IMG/VR virus record: IMGVR_UViG_3300030451_003374
Location: 68,947 to 132,946 of that record
Direction: 5' to 3' (one strand)
DNA length: 64,000 nucleotides
Source of the DNA: a virus
Made by a program: the position numbers and the translations under genes. Below are positions 48,106-56,023 of this stretch, piece after piece. The notes beneath the pieces were generated by a model. That model did no database searches. It was not told where the DNA came from and was given only the letters and a program-made list of their open reading frames with translations. The first letter of the stretch is position 1. The number at the start of each line of letters is the position of its first letter.

Positions 48106-48540
48106 TTAGAGCCAGTCTTTACGTTGTTGTCCTTCTGGTAGAACCTTCTTGATCTCTACTAATAGTAGACCATCTTCAAATTTTACATTATCAATCTTAA
48201 GTTCCTCAGGTAATGCCCAAGTACGAGTGAATGCTCTTTGTGCTAATCCCTTATGAACATAGTCATGTGCAACACCATCCTCTTTCTTACCTTCTATTGT
48301 AAGTTTTCCTTCCTGTGTGAAGACTTTGATGTTGTCTTTCTTGAATCCTGCTAGTGCTACCTCTAACCTATACTGGTTTTCTGATACCTTTATACTATTA
48401 TAAGGTGGGTAGTTTGTGTTTACGAAGTGTTGATCGAACTCATTGAACCAATCATCAAATCCAATCATGTTTCTTTGTATCTTCTCAAGATACTTCTGTG
48501 TATCAGGCACAGACAAAGTTATAGATCCGTTTCCGAACAT
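48106..48540 (-). CDS. hsp20: small heat-shock protein Hsp20
   Basis: 144 residues with the alpha-crystallin domain: QYRLEVALAGFKKDNIKVFT, GKLTIEGKKED, RAFTRTWALPEELKIDNVKF, EDGLLLVEIKK. T4-like cyanophages commonly encode this Hsp20, which may keep the virion or host photosystem proteins soluble. A strong AGGAGGT (minus strand 48545-48551) precedes the ATG. A -10-like TATAAT lies at 48592-48597 without a -35 at usual spacing. Confidence 0.93.
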   Translation of the reverse strand: MFGNGSITLSVPDTQKYLEKIQRNMIGFDDWFNEFDQHFVNTNYPPYNSIKVSENQYRLEVALAGFKKDNIKVFTQEGKLTIEGKKEDGVAHDYVHKGLAQRAFTRTWALPEELKIDNVKFEDGLLLVEIKKVLPEGQQRKDWL

Positions 48541-48609
48541 GGTGACCTCCTAAAGCGTCTAATTGTAATGTCCCCGTAGGCGACAATACTAATTATATAA
48601 TCAGACATG

Positions 48610-48638
48610 AAAAAGGGGGTCGTGGAAACCCCCTTTTT
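48610..48638. terminator. bidirectional rho-independent terminator
   Basis: AAAAA-GGGGGT-CGTGGAA-ACCCCC-TTTTT: a GC-rich 6-bp stem flanked by A5 and T5, so a terminator can form on either strand. It ends the regA transcript (stop at 48687) before the Hsp20 leader. Confidence 0.9.
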
Positions 48639-48686
48639 GGTAGCGTATATCCGTATGTAGCGTGTCACGCACGAATGGTGACGTTT

Positions 48687-49118
48687 TTATTTAGTAGTTG
48701 TTTTAGTTTTGCCTATGTTATATTTGGTTTCTAACACCCAATCCTTTTTGTTCTTGAATGAGATGACTTTGATTTGATTTAGTGATGACATATTAGATAT
48801 TGACTCTAATCCAGAGTCAGATATACCTACTAGACCCCAATCGACAAGTAATTTGATTATTCTATTACGTCTTTGTACGTCATTCTCTGTCAAGTTAGCA
48901 TGTTTGCCATCCAAAGCAAACAATTCCTTGAAGTGTACTATGTAATACCTACCTTGCTTATGCAATATGTGGCATGACTGGTATAGTTTCTTCTCTTTCC
49001 TTGATGCCACTCCAATTCTGGTGAGAGTCTCTCGAACCTTCAGAAAATCATCAGGTTCTTTGAGTACTATCTCAACCATTTTATCAGGAGACCAAGCAAA
49101 TTCGTTTTCAAAAGTCAT
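48687..49118 (-). CDS. regA: RegA translational repressor
   Basis: 143 residues. EIVLKEPDDFLKVRETLTRI, SCHILHKQGRYYIVHFKELF and RRNRIIKLLVDWGLV correspond closely to T4 RegA. RegA binds the AUG region of early mRNAs to shut off their translation, including those for gp44, gp45 and RegA itself in T4. Joined by ATGA to gp62. It is followed by a strong terminator, keeping the T4 order 62-regA. Confidence 0.95.
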   Translation of the reverse strand: MTFENEFAWSPDKMVEIVLKEPDDFLKVRETLTRIGVASRKEKKLYQSCHILHKQGRYYIVHFKELFALDGKHANLTENDVQRRNRIIKLLVDWGLVGISDSGLESISNMSSLNQIKVISFKNKKDWVLETKYNIGKTKTTTK

Positions 49119-49495
49119 TTCAATCCTCCGGTATTCAACCGTCGTGTAATAATGTTGAGTTGGTCTTCGGTAAGTAGAGGTAGAACTTGTCTTGCTTTTT
49201 CATCACTGTACCCGTAGTATTCCTTCACAATACTAAGGTTAGACAGTTCATCTTTTCTCATCCAAGGAGAAAATCTCTTCTTTTTCCTCAAAGTATATAG
49301 TAAAAAGTCGTATTGTAACTTGTTATCTAGATGGGTACTGATGTTCATCTCATTTGCAAACATCAAACTGTCTATCTGACCAGACATACATCTGTTCACG
49401 ATATAGGGTAAGTATTTTGGTTCAAGTGTAGAGTCATTATCAATAAGATTGGTTTTAGTCTCGTTGATAGACTTCAACCAGTCTTTTAGTTCCAT
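49115..49495 (-). CDS. 62: clamp-loader small subunit (T4 gp62)
   Basis: 126 residues, MELKDWLKSINETKTNLIDN..., with PKYLPYIVNRCMSGQIDSLM and FANEMN, LDNKLQYDFLLYTLRKKKRF as in T4 gp62. It joins gp44 (54872-55816) to load the gp45 clamp. In T4, 62 follows 44 directly; here about 5.4 kb of accessory genes separate them. Confidence 0.88.
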   Translation of the reverse strand: MELKDWLKSINETKTNLIDNDSTLEPKYLPYIVNRCMSGQIDSLMFANEMNISTHLDNKLQYDFLLYTLRKKKRFSPWMRKDELSNLSIVKEYYGYSDEKARQVLPLLTEDQLNIITRRLNTGGLK

Positions 49496-49647
49496 TTTTT
49501 TCGCCTAATAATGATGCAATCGTTCTTGTAATCGGGAATAAACTCAATAGGTTCATCATTTTTCCAACACATTTCACTATACAATGAGTTTAGTGTGCCC
49601 ATGTCATCCCACAGATCATTTACCTCTTCAGACAATAGACCCTCCAT
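49486..49647 (-). CDS. small protein upstream of gp62
   Basis: 53 residues from the ATG at 49647, MEGLLSEEVNDLWDDMGTLN..., ending NDCIIIRRKKWN. The stop overlaps the gp62 start, which supports translation. A short helical N-terminus and basic end. Unknown function. Confidence 0.55.
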   Translation of the reverse strand: MEGLLSEEVNDLWDDMGTLNSLYSEMCWKNDEPIEFIPDYKNDCIIIRRKKWN

Positions 49648-49669
49648 AAAAACTTAGTATAACATATAT

Positions 49670-50113
49670 TTACCTATCGAATATCCTTTGTTTGAGTTCC
49701 AACGTCCACTTATCGTAATATTTTGTCTTCATCAAGTCCCTTCTTGCCTCCTCTAACTCCTTTCTTTCCTGTACTAAGAGCAATACTTTACCACTATTCA
49801 TGATTTGACCGTCAATATTCTCTTCTAGTTCAGGGTGATCCTCTAAGAATATAAAATCAGGGTACATGATACCCAATTTCATTGCTAACCACTGTAAATA
49901 TGCTGCACCATAGTCCTGTAGTACAAATATAACCACCTCTTTCTCCCATGGTTTCATCATATACTCTATAACTGTGAGCATATTCTTGTATTCTACTATC
50001 TCTATCTTCTTTCTTTGGAATGCCGACTTAGCAAAGGGACAAGGTGGCATATTATCAAATGATTTGTTCGGTTTTTGTAAAAAATCAAACCAATCTTGGA
50101 GTAAATCCTTCAT
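49670..50113 (-). CDS. conserved unknown protein
   Basis: 147 residues, MKDLLQDWFDFLQKPNKSFD..., with NMPPCPFAKSAFQRKKIEIV, VVIFVLQDYGAAYLQWLAMK and ELEEARRDLMKTKYYDKW. A CPFA motif is present. It lies at the end of the accessory block with ATGA to the amidinotransferase. Not recognised. Confidence 0.58.
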   Translation of the reverse strand: MKDLLQDWFDFLQKPNKSFDNMPPCPFAKSAFQRKKIEIVEYKNMLTVIEYMMKPWEKEVVIFVLQDYGAAYLQWLAMKLGIMYPDFIFLEDHPELEENIDGQIMNSGKVLLLVQERKELEEARRDLMKTKYYDKWTLELKQRIFDR

Positions 50114-51444
50114 GCTATAAGATCTGAAACATAATTTCTGTCAGGGAAGTAGTCTTTTCGCTCTCCTTCACGAGATAAGTCTGAGGTTACACAATGTAGA
50201 CCTCCATCCCAGAAGTATCTATGTCTCATATTTACAATGTGTGGAGTGACCCCATGTTTTTCAAAATATTTGAACACTTTCTCGTTATAACCATTACATA
50301 TGATGTTCTTTTCATCAATAACTAGCATGTTTACATCAAAAACTGACTCCTCAACGTATACTTGCCAGTGTGATAACCAACTATCCATGTATTCTATCAA
50401 GTCATCGTTGTCTTCTTCGCCCGCAACGAAGTATTTTCCTCTAGTTTTCTCCTTCATCTTAAGAAAACCATCTACTTTGTCCCAAGACTCCCCTGTTATA
50501 CTACATATGTCCCAGTCAGGGAATAATTTACTGCAATTTTCGGTGTCTTTTAGTGAAACTACAAGACCTGGTTTGACTACACATGTACTACCATCACTAT
50601 GTCCTGTGTTAGCGAGGTAATTTATACGATAATCAGGGAATAATCTTCTTAGTTTCCTGTCAAAACTCTTTTGATTGAGTTTATTGATGACATGACAGAA
50701 ACTAAAATACAAATCTTTACCGATTCTGAACATAGTGGCAGAGTTTATGTACTGATCATATATGATTGGCACATTATTATCCTTCAACCACTGCTCTATA
50801 GTAGCATAGGGATAAAATTCACTGTGGTTAGGACACTTATTAGGTGCACCTATCTGCATAGTCTCTGCTTTGACTATCTCATCTATCATATAATCAAAAT
50901 CTAGACCTGTTAAAATTTTTACCTTATGGTGATATTTCTTTTGAGTGCGAAACTTGAATAATGACATAGATGTAGACAAATTTTTCTGAGGTTCTAGCAT
51001 ATTTTCTAGCATTTTTGCCATAAGTCTCTCACGATGAGTCAAGTCTGACATCTCTGAGTTACATAATCTTTCAAATATTTTTGCTACATCAATGTTCTGC
51101 CCATAGTTTCTTGATGGCATGAAGAATGTGCCACCTATCATAGCAGTATAATCTCTTGGAAACATGGGAGGATACTTTGTCACATGTCCTTGACCTTTAG
51201 GTTGTTGTTTCTGATCCTTTACATATACCTCTGGGTCTTCACTTATATCTGTTCTCAAAACAGTGACACCAAACTCTTCTAATTTGCTTATTAGTTTCTG
51301 ATAATCTTCTTCAGTCTCGAATGCAATCTTCTCCATTGCATTACGAACTTTACTATTTTTTATCCTAGAAAAGAAATGCGGTGGGTAGCATCTACCAACC
51401 GCACATACCTTCAATGGATCCCAATGTTGATGTACTGATATCAT
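50110..51444 (-). CDS. amidinotransferase-like protein (GATM superfamily)
   Basis: 444 residues. Conserved GATM/pentein features: WDPLKVCAVGRCYPP and FPRDYTAMIGGTFFMPSRNY near the N-terminus, TGHSDGSTCVV, FDVNMLVIDEKNIICNGYNE and HRYFWDGGLHCVTSDLSREG with the nucleophile Cys about residue 418. Glycine/arginine amidinotransferases make guanidino compounds from arginine. The nearest neighbours are PTOX and a small unknown gene, so the acceptor is unknown. ATGA overlap with the oxidase gene. Confidence 0.85.
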   Translation of the reverse strand: MISVHQHWDPLKVCAVGRCYPPHFFSRIKNSKVRNAMEKIAFETEEDYQKLISKLEEFGVTVLRTDISEDPEVYVKDQKQQPKGQGHVTKYPPMFPRDYTAMIGGTFFMPSRNYGQNIDVAKIFERLCNSEMSDLTHRERLMAKMLENMLEPQKNLSTSMSLFKFRTQKKYHHKVKILTGLDFDYMIDEIVKAETMQIGAPNKCPNHSEFYPYATIEQWLKDNNVPIIYDQYINSATMFRIGKDLYFSFCHVINKLNQKSFDRKLRRLFPDYRINYLANTGHSDGSTCVVKPGLVVSLKDTENCSKLFPDWDICSITGESWDKVDGFLKMKEKTRGKYFVAGEEDNDDLIEYMDSWLSHWQVYVEESVFDVNMLVIDEKNIICNGYNEKVFKYFEKHGVTPHIVNMRHRYFWDGGLHCVTSDLSREGERKDYFPDRNYVSDLIA

Positions 51445-51941
51445 ATCATCATCATAGCATGTTGTAGTTCTTTTGCATGTTCTAATTCATCCTGTGCTAT
51501 CTCTGCTATCTTTTTATCTTCTGGATGATATAGAAGATACTTTGTATATGTCTCAAAAGCATGCTTCTCTATCTTCAAGTTGATGTCATAAGCGTTCTTA
51601 GGACTAAGAAGATAGTACCCAACCATAATCCAATAATAAAGTAAAACAAGATGTTTGGCAAAGAAGCGGTCAATCCAATACCTGTTACCTTCTCTAAGCT
51701 CCATTTCTTCAAGATGTTCTGTTTCATTGAGTGCCTGATAAAAATGTTCCTTCATCAAGTGTACATGATCTTCTCCTCTCAGTCCCAGTGATTCTCTAAA
51801 GTGTAACACACTTATAAAAGAAAAGTAAGGTGCTCTGGCAATCACTTCAAGAACCCAGAACCTTTGAAAGTCTCTACCTCTGTAGAGGAAGTCTAAGATA
51901 TAGATTGTAATATCTAAGACGAATGTGTTGATGTGCTTCAT
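51441..51941 (-). CDS. ptox: plastoquinol terminal oxidase / alternative oxidase (PTOX)
   Basis: 166 residues, one di-iron oxidase domain. Ligands: Glu32 (LEVIARAPYF), Glu73 and His76 (NETEHLEEM), Glu125 (EKHAFETY), Glu152 and His155 (DELEHA). This is the PTOX/AOX family, known as a cyanophage auxiliary gene. It oxidises plastoquinol to make water, relieving over-reduction while the host still photosynthesises. Membrane-associated by its hydrophobic helices rather than by a signal peptide. ATGA with the amidinotransferase gene. Confidence 0.9.
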   Translation of the reverse strand: MKHINTFVLDITIYILDFLYRGRDFQRFWVLEVIARAPYFSFISVLHFRESLGLRGEDHVHLMKEHFYQALNETEHLEEMELREGNRYWIDRFFAKHLVLLYYWIMVGYYLLSPKNAYDINLKIEKHAFETYTKYLLYHPEDKKIAEIAQDELEHAKELQHAMMMI

Positions 51942-51955
51942 GTGAGTATATATAC

Positions 51956-52276
51956 CTACATTATAGCATTCATAATAAATTCTTTAGATAGAACAGGATC
52001 TTCAAACATTTCTAATTGTAGGTTATCTACATCCACATACTCATCATCTTTATCTTTACGAGCATGTAACCAATAGTATGTCCCATCTTCCCTTTTGAAG
52101 AAGTAACTTGTGTTGTGTGAGTCGAGACAAAACAAAGCAATTACTTCTGGGTAAGTTCTTTTACGATTTGGATCTGGTGCACATGATTTACCCATGTCAG
52201 CGTACATAGGTCTTGTGCCACTACCATGAGGAGTGGGTAAGTTTCTTCCATGATCTCCAAATAAATCGTATCCCAT
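51956..52276 (-). CDS. hypothetical protein next to ferredoxin
   Basis: 106 residues from the ATG at 52276 (TAATG with ferredoxin): [20 protein letters not shown]..., then PNRKRTYPEVIALFCLDSHN and GTYYWLHARKDKDDEYVDVD. No motif I can name. In a larger frame an upstream extension exists but is not needed. Confidence 0.55.
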   Translation of the reverse strand: MGYDLFGDHGRNLPTPHGSGTRPMYADMGKSCAPDPNRKRTYPEVIALFCLDSHNTSYFFKREDGTYYWLHARKDKDDEYVDVDNLQLEMFEDPVLSKEFIMNAIM

Positions 52277-52569
52277 TAATAAAGTTCTTCTTCTGCTCCT
52301 AATTGTATTGTAAGATCTGATGTAGGATATGCAACACATGTAAGCACAAAACCTGCTTCAAGTTGCTCGTCATCTAAGAATGATTGATCTTCTTGATTTA
52401 CAGTTCCTTCTTTAATTTTTGCTGCACAAGTAGAACAGGCACCTGCTCTACAAGAGTAAGGAGCATCTATTCCTTCCTCTTCAATTTTATCAAGGATATA
52501 TTCATCCTCTTCAACTTCAATAGTTGTTGTGTTTTGTTCAGTGTCAATTACTGTAACATTGTATGCCAT
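52276..52569 (-). CDS. petF: plant-type [2Fe-2S] ferredoxin
   Basis: 97 residues from the ATG at 52569. Cys40, Cys45, Cys48 and Cys78 give C-X4-C-X2-C-X29-C, the exact plant/cyanobacterial spacing, in [15 protein letters not shown] ... VLTCVAY. It could pass electrons from photosystem I to NADP reductase, to phage bilin reductases or to the E1-type dehydrase (inference). Placed next to the PTOX gene. TAATG at both ends. Confidence 0.95.
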   Translation of the reverse strand: MAYNVTVIDTEQNTTTIEVEEDEYILDKIEEEGIDAPYSCRAGACSTCAAKIKEGTVNQEDQSFLDDEQLEAGFVLTCVAYPTSDLTIQLGAEEELY

Positions 52570-52868
52570 TAATCTCTTTGCCTCCAATCATCTGATCTCT
52601 CTTGATGAAACCAGTCTACCACCTCATCAGGTGATGTGAAACCCCTTCGATGATTACTTGAATCGGGGTCTCCTATGTTCAAGCTATTCAGAAAAGAATC
52701 GTTTGGATTTGTAACCATACGTCTTGCAGTTTTCAACATACCTCTTGCACTCGTATTCGCTTTTGAAAGTTTTTCTGCCCAGATCATGTCTGCTATTGAG
52801 ACTTCTTGTCCCGCAGCGATTGACTTACAAATGCCTTCCAGTCGCAATCGGTATTGTGTAGATAACAT
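52569..52868 (-). CDS. conserved unknown protein upstream of ferredoxin
   Basis: 99 residues, [20 protein letters not shown]..., [20 protein letters not shown], ending [17 protein letters not shown]. Helical, soluble. Coupled by TAATG to petF. A gene like this is placed next to ferredoxin in other cyanophages (recollection). Function unknown. Confidence 0.6.
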   Translation of the reverse strand: MLSTQYRLRLEGICKSIAAGQEVSIADMIWAEKLSKANTSARGMLKTARRMVTNPNDSFLNSLNIGDPDSSNHRRGFTSPDEVVDWFHQERSDDWRQRD

Positions 52869-52890
52869 ATTTTGTATATTGCTATATTAT

Positions 52891-53703
52891 CTAGTAGTTT
52901 GACAATAGCAATTCTTTCCTTTGTTTCTGTTCGTTCATATACTCACCAACTGATCTCATAGTATATGTCAGATCAAATTCTGATGCTGTCCAATTTAGAA
53001 ATCTACTCTTTATAACTTGTGTAGTATTATAACTGACTAAACAATCTTGTTTTGATAGATCACATGTAGTAAAAAACAGATCGTGATCAAATCCTTTGTG
53101 CATCGCACCCTTCTTACCATACAGATTAGAACCTATCTCGTATGGTGGATCAAGATAACAGAATGCATCATCACCATCTAGTAACTCTTGGTAAGATAAG
53201 TTTGTTATTTTCCACTTCTTTATAAGTAATCCGTAATAGGGCATCTTTTCGATACCTCGCATAGAAAAGTTGGAATCTGAGGCTTGCGGGGAGAACGAAG
53301 ACGATTCAGTAAGCCCACTGAAGCTACACTTATTAATAATATAGAAACAAACAGCCTTGTCGGGGAGATCGGTGGTCTCATCGTTCAACTTCTCCTTTGC
53401 ATCAAGGAACAAACCTTTCGCTGATGATGGATCAGGGAATCTACTCTTGAGTTGTTGTAGTTGTTTATAAACATAATCATTATTATCACGAAGTTGTACC
53501 CAAAAATTATATAAAGGGAAGTACAAATCGTTTACCCATATAGGAAGGTTGTGATGCTTCTGTGCGATGTAGCATGCAACACTACCACCACCCAAAAAAG
53601 GTTCACGATATTCTTTTATACCATAAGGGAATCTTGAATATATCTTCTCTACTGCTCTAGACTTACCGCCAGGATATCTTAGAGGAGTTTTCAAAGTATT
53701 CAT
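52891..53703 (-). CDS. dam: DNA adenine methyltransferase (Dam, D12 class)
   Basis: 270 residues from the ATG at 53703: LRYPGGKSRAVEKIY (motif I region), EPFLGGGSVACYIAQ (SAM-binding FxGGG), WVNDLYFPLYNFW and FCYLDPPYEIGSN (DPPY catalytic motif IV). An N6-adenine methylase of the M.DpnII/Dam type, likely GATC-like. It may protect phage DNA from restriction. Overlaps the epimerase gene by 41 bases. Confidence 0.9.
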   Translation of the reverse strand: MNTLKTPLRYPGGKSRAVEKIYSRFPYGIKEYREPFLGGGSVACYIAQKHHNLPIWVNDLYFPLYNFWVQLRDNNDYVYKQLQQLKSRFPDPSSAKGLFLDAKEKLNDETTDLPDKAVCFYIINKCSFSGLTESSSFSPQASDSNFSMRGIEKMPYYGLLIKKWKITNLSYQELLDGDDAFCYLDPPYEIGSNLYGKKGAMHKGFDHDLFFTTCDLSKQDCLVSYNTTQVIKSRFLNWTASEFDLTYTMRSVGEYMNEQKQRKELLLSNY

Positions 53704-54568
53704 GAAGTTCTTTCTTAGGTTCCCACCCCAATAATGTTTTTGCCTTTGTGTTATCTGCAAGAGTAATTCTTGCTTCACCAGGTCTTGATGGTATTTGTAT
53801 TGTATTATAAGGGTTATTGACTAATTTTGCAATATCATTTACAGAATGATTTTTACCAGTACCAATATTGAATACTCCATCACAATTTGTTTGCATTGCA
53901 CACATATTTGCTTCTACTACATCTGACACGTGTGTGAAATCTCTTCTCTGCTCACCATCACCGACTATGGTGCATGGTGTTCTTGCTTTCTTTTGCTCCT
54001 CGAACAAACCAATCACGGGAGCATATGTTCCCTTTAGTGGTTGACGAGGACCGTAAACATTGAAGTACCTCAAGGTCACGGTTGAGAGTCCGTGCAATTT
54101 TGAATACATCTGACATAAAATTTCTGCTCCAACTTTAGATGCTGAGTATGGGTTTAGACAATCTGTAGGCATGTCCTCTCTTAGAGGAGGTGTGTTTGCT
54201 AAACCATATGAGGATGATGTGGAAGAGTTTACAAATCTTTTTACTCCTGCTTCCACAGCACATTTCAGAAGATTGTTAGTGCCAACGTAATTGACATCTA
54301 TACAAGCATCTGGATTTTTCATAGCAATTTGTATTCTACTGAATGCTGCTAAATGAAAAACACAATCTACACCATCAAACAATGGTCTTATCTTATCATA
54401 ATCTCTTATGTCTACCTTATGATTACTTGCTGAAGCATACCAGTGGAATTCATCATTACTAACTGCTGATTCATTGTCCACAACGACAACTTCACTACCA
54501 TCTTCCAGTAGTCTTTCGACGATGTGAGATCCTATGAATCCCGCACCGCCTGTAACTAAACACTTCAT
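53663..54568 (-). CDS. UDP-sugar 4-epimerase-like SDR
   Basis: 301 residues from the ATG at 54568. MKCLVTGGAGFIGSHIVERL, DGVDCVFHLAAFSRIQIAMK, NSSTSSSYG, LNPYSASKVGAE (YxxxK) and PRQPLKGTYAP fit UDP-glucose 4-epimerase-type enzymes, with VFNIGTGKNHSVNDIAKLV. It probably interconverts UDP-Glc/Gal or related sugars for the glycan islands. Start chosen two bases after the stop of the membrane gene (54570). Confidence 0.84.
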   Translation of the reverse strand: MKCLVTGGAGFIGSHIVERLLEDGSEVVVVDNESAVSNDEFHWYASASNHKVDIRDYDKIRPLFDGVDCVFHLAAFSRIQIAMKNPDACIDVNYVGTNNLLKCAVEAGVKRFVNSSTSSSYGLANTPPLREDMPTDCLNPYSASKVGAEILCQMYSKLHGLSTVTLRYFNVYGPRQPLKGTYAPVIGLFEEQKKARTPCTIVGDGEQRRDFTHVSDVVEANMCAMQTNCDGVFNIGTGKNHSVNDIAKLVNNPYNTIQIPSRPGEARITLADNTKAKTLLGWEPKKELHEYFENSSKISWR

Positions 54569-54569
54569 A

Positions 54570-54842
54570 CTATTCTGACTTAGTATTTTTACTTTTGGCA
54601 CTTGTTCTCTTTCTAGTTTTTCGCTTTGGTGCCTCTTCTGCTTTCTTTAGATCTGCTAGTTGTTCTTTAGTCAATCCTTTACCAATCAACCAGAATGATG
54701 CAACGATTGCTGATACTAGGAAGACAACAATGCCAGCAACTCCAACATGCTGAATCATTGTTCTACCTTCTGGTGGTGGTTCTGGGAGACAAACAGGTAT
54801 CTCTTGGATAATTCCGACAGGTTGTTGGGGAGTCACGTCCAT
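54570..54842 (-). CDS. single-pass membrane protein, unknown
   Basis: 90 residues: a Pro-rich N-terminus (VTPQQPVGIIQEIPVCLPEP), one hydrophobic segment (VGVAGIVVFLVSAIVASFWL) and a very basic C-terminus (KAEEAPKRKTRKRTSAKSKN). Likely periplasmic N-terminus with cytoplasmic basic tail. No family recognised. Precedes gp44 in the block. Confidence 0.6.
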   Translation of the reverse strand: MDVTPQQPVGIIQEIPVCLPEPPPEGRTMIQHVGVAGIVVFLVSAIVASFWLIGKGLTKEQLADLKKAEEAPKRKTRKRTSAKSKNTKSE

Positions 54843-54871
54843 AATAAATCTTCGTACATACTAATTATACA

Positions 54872-55816
54872 TTATTTGAACTCACATTGCACCATGAGTT
54901 CAGTCATTGCTGCAAGCATGTTGATTTCCTGATCAGCAGCAAATGCTGATTGGTATTGATACTTTGCAATGATGAGAACCGCTTCTGGAATAGAGGACGG
55001 TTTCAAGTTTTCGTATATTGAATCGTATACTGATCTTAGTATAGAGTTGGGATCATTGTCAAGATTTTGTACTACCCATTTCCTTACATTTTGAAACTCT
55101 TTCTTAGATAGAAAACCTATCAACTCATTTGTATTCGTTGGAGATAGTGCGGTAAGAACTTCACTACCAATCTCACCACTTGTAGAATATCTCTGGCATT
55201 CGTTTAGAACTCTTCTCCAGTCAGGAAAATGTTTGTTGATGAGTCCTACTAAAACTTTAGGTTCTGCCTTTACTTTTTCTTCTGCCAGTATTGTCTGTAA
55301 TCTTTTGAAGAATTTTGCTGCTAGTTCTTGTCTTTCTTTCCCTCTAATTCCGAACTCGACCACCGAGCATCTGCTGTGGAGAGGTTCAATAATTTTGTTC
55401 TTGTAATTACAGGTGAAGATGAAACGACAGTTGTTATAAAACGCTTCAATATTTGCCCTAAGAAGGAGTTGTACATCGTGGGTCGTGTTGTCTGCTTCAT
55501 CTATTATGATTACTTTATGGTTGCCACTGCTCGTCAACGAGACAGTAGAAGCAAAACTCTTTGCTTGGTTTCTTACAGTATCTAGAAATCTTCCTTCGTC
55601 AGAACCATTGATTACATAATAATCAACACCTAACTCATTACACAATGCCTTTGCAACTGTAGTTTTACCTACACCTGGTGGACCTGCAAGTAATAAGTTA
55701 GGTAATTCACCAGACTGTACAAACTCAGCAAAGGTTTTCTTTGTTGAGTCTGGTAAAATACACTCTTCTATTGTCTTGGGACGATACTTCTCGACCCATA
55801 GAAATTCATTGGTCAT
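54872..55816 (-). CDS. 44: clamp-loader large subunit (T4 gp44)
   Basis: 314 residues, AAA+ clamp loader: LLAGPPGVGKTTVAKALCNE (Walker A at 45-52), VIIIDEADNTTHDVQ (Walker B), IFTCNYKNKIIEPLHSRCSV (sensor and Arg finger SRC). With gp62 it loads the sliding clamp gp45 onto primed DNA. The gene for gp62 is 5.4 kb away on the far side of the accessory block. Confidence 0.96.
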   Translation of the reverse strand: MTNEFLWVEKYRPKTIEECILPDSTKKTFAEFVQSGELPNLLLAGPPGVGKTTVAKALCNELGVDYYVINGSDEGRFLDTVRNQAKSFASTVSLTSSGNHKVIIIDEADNTTHDVQLLLRANIEAFYNNCRFIFTCNYKNKIIEPLHSRCSVVEFGIRGKERQELAAKFFKRLQTILAEEKVKAEPKVLVGLINKHFPDWRRVLNECQRYSTSGEIGSEVLTALSPTNTNELIGFLSKKEFQNVRKWVVQNLDNDPNSILRSVYDSIYENLKPSSIPEAVLIIAKYQYQSAFAADQEINMLAAMTELMVQCEFK

Positions 55817-55946
55817 CTAGTTGTTTGATTTGATAGAGATTTGACTTGTGGTACTTTTTGATTTTCTTGTATTGTTTGACTAACTTTTTGATAGCGTCTT
55901 TGTTTACTTTAGGTGTACCCTTGTCTTCCTTACCTTCACTATTCAC
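55806..55946 (-). CDS. small basic protein between gp45 and gp44, GTG start
   Basis: 46 residues from a GTG at 55946: MNSEGKEDKGTPKVNKDAIK..., KKLVKQYKKIKKYHKSNLYQ. The stop overlaps the gp44 start by 11 bases, and GGAGGAGA upstream is a good Shine-Dalgarno. A short coil-type basic protein; function unknown. Its start shares GTGA with the 26-residue peptide gene. Confidence 0.6.
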   Translation of the reverse strand: MNSEGKEDKGTPKVNKDAIKKLVKQYKKIKKYHKSNLYQIKQLDDQ

Positions 55947-56023
55947 TTTTTCTCCTCCCAGAGGTATACGAAATAGAGTCCTAGTATAACCCAGAACGCT
56001 ATCTCTAGTCCGTAATTATTCAT
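55943..56023 (-). CDS. 26-residue membrane microprotein
   Basis: A tiny frame from the ATG at 56023: MNNYGLEIAFWVILGLYFVY, then LWEEKK. A single hydrophobic segment with a charged tail. It begins inside the end of gp45 (stop at 56016) and ends in GTGA with the next small gene, so both ends are translationally coupled, which makes a chance frame less likely. Unknown function. Confidence 0.5.
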   Translation of the reverse strand: MNNYGLEIAFWVILGLYFVYLWEEKK

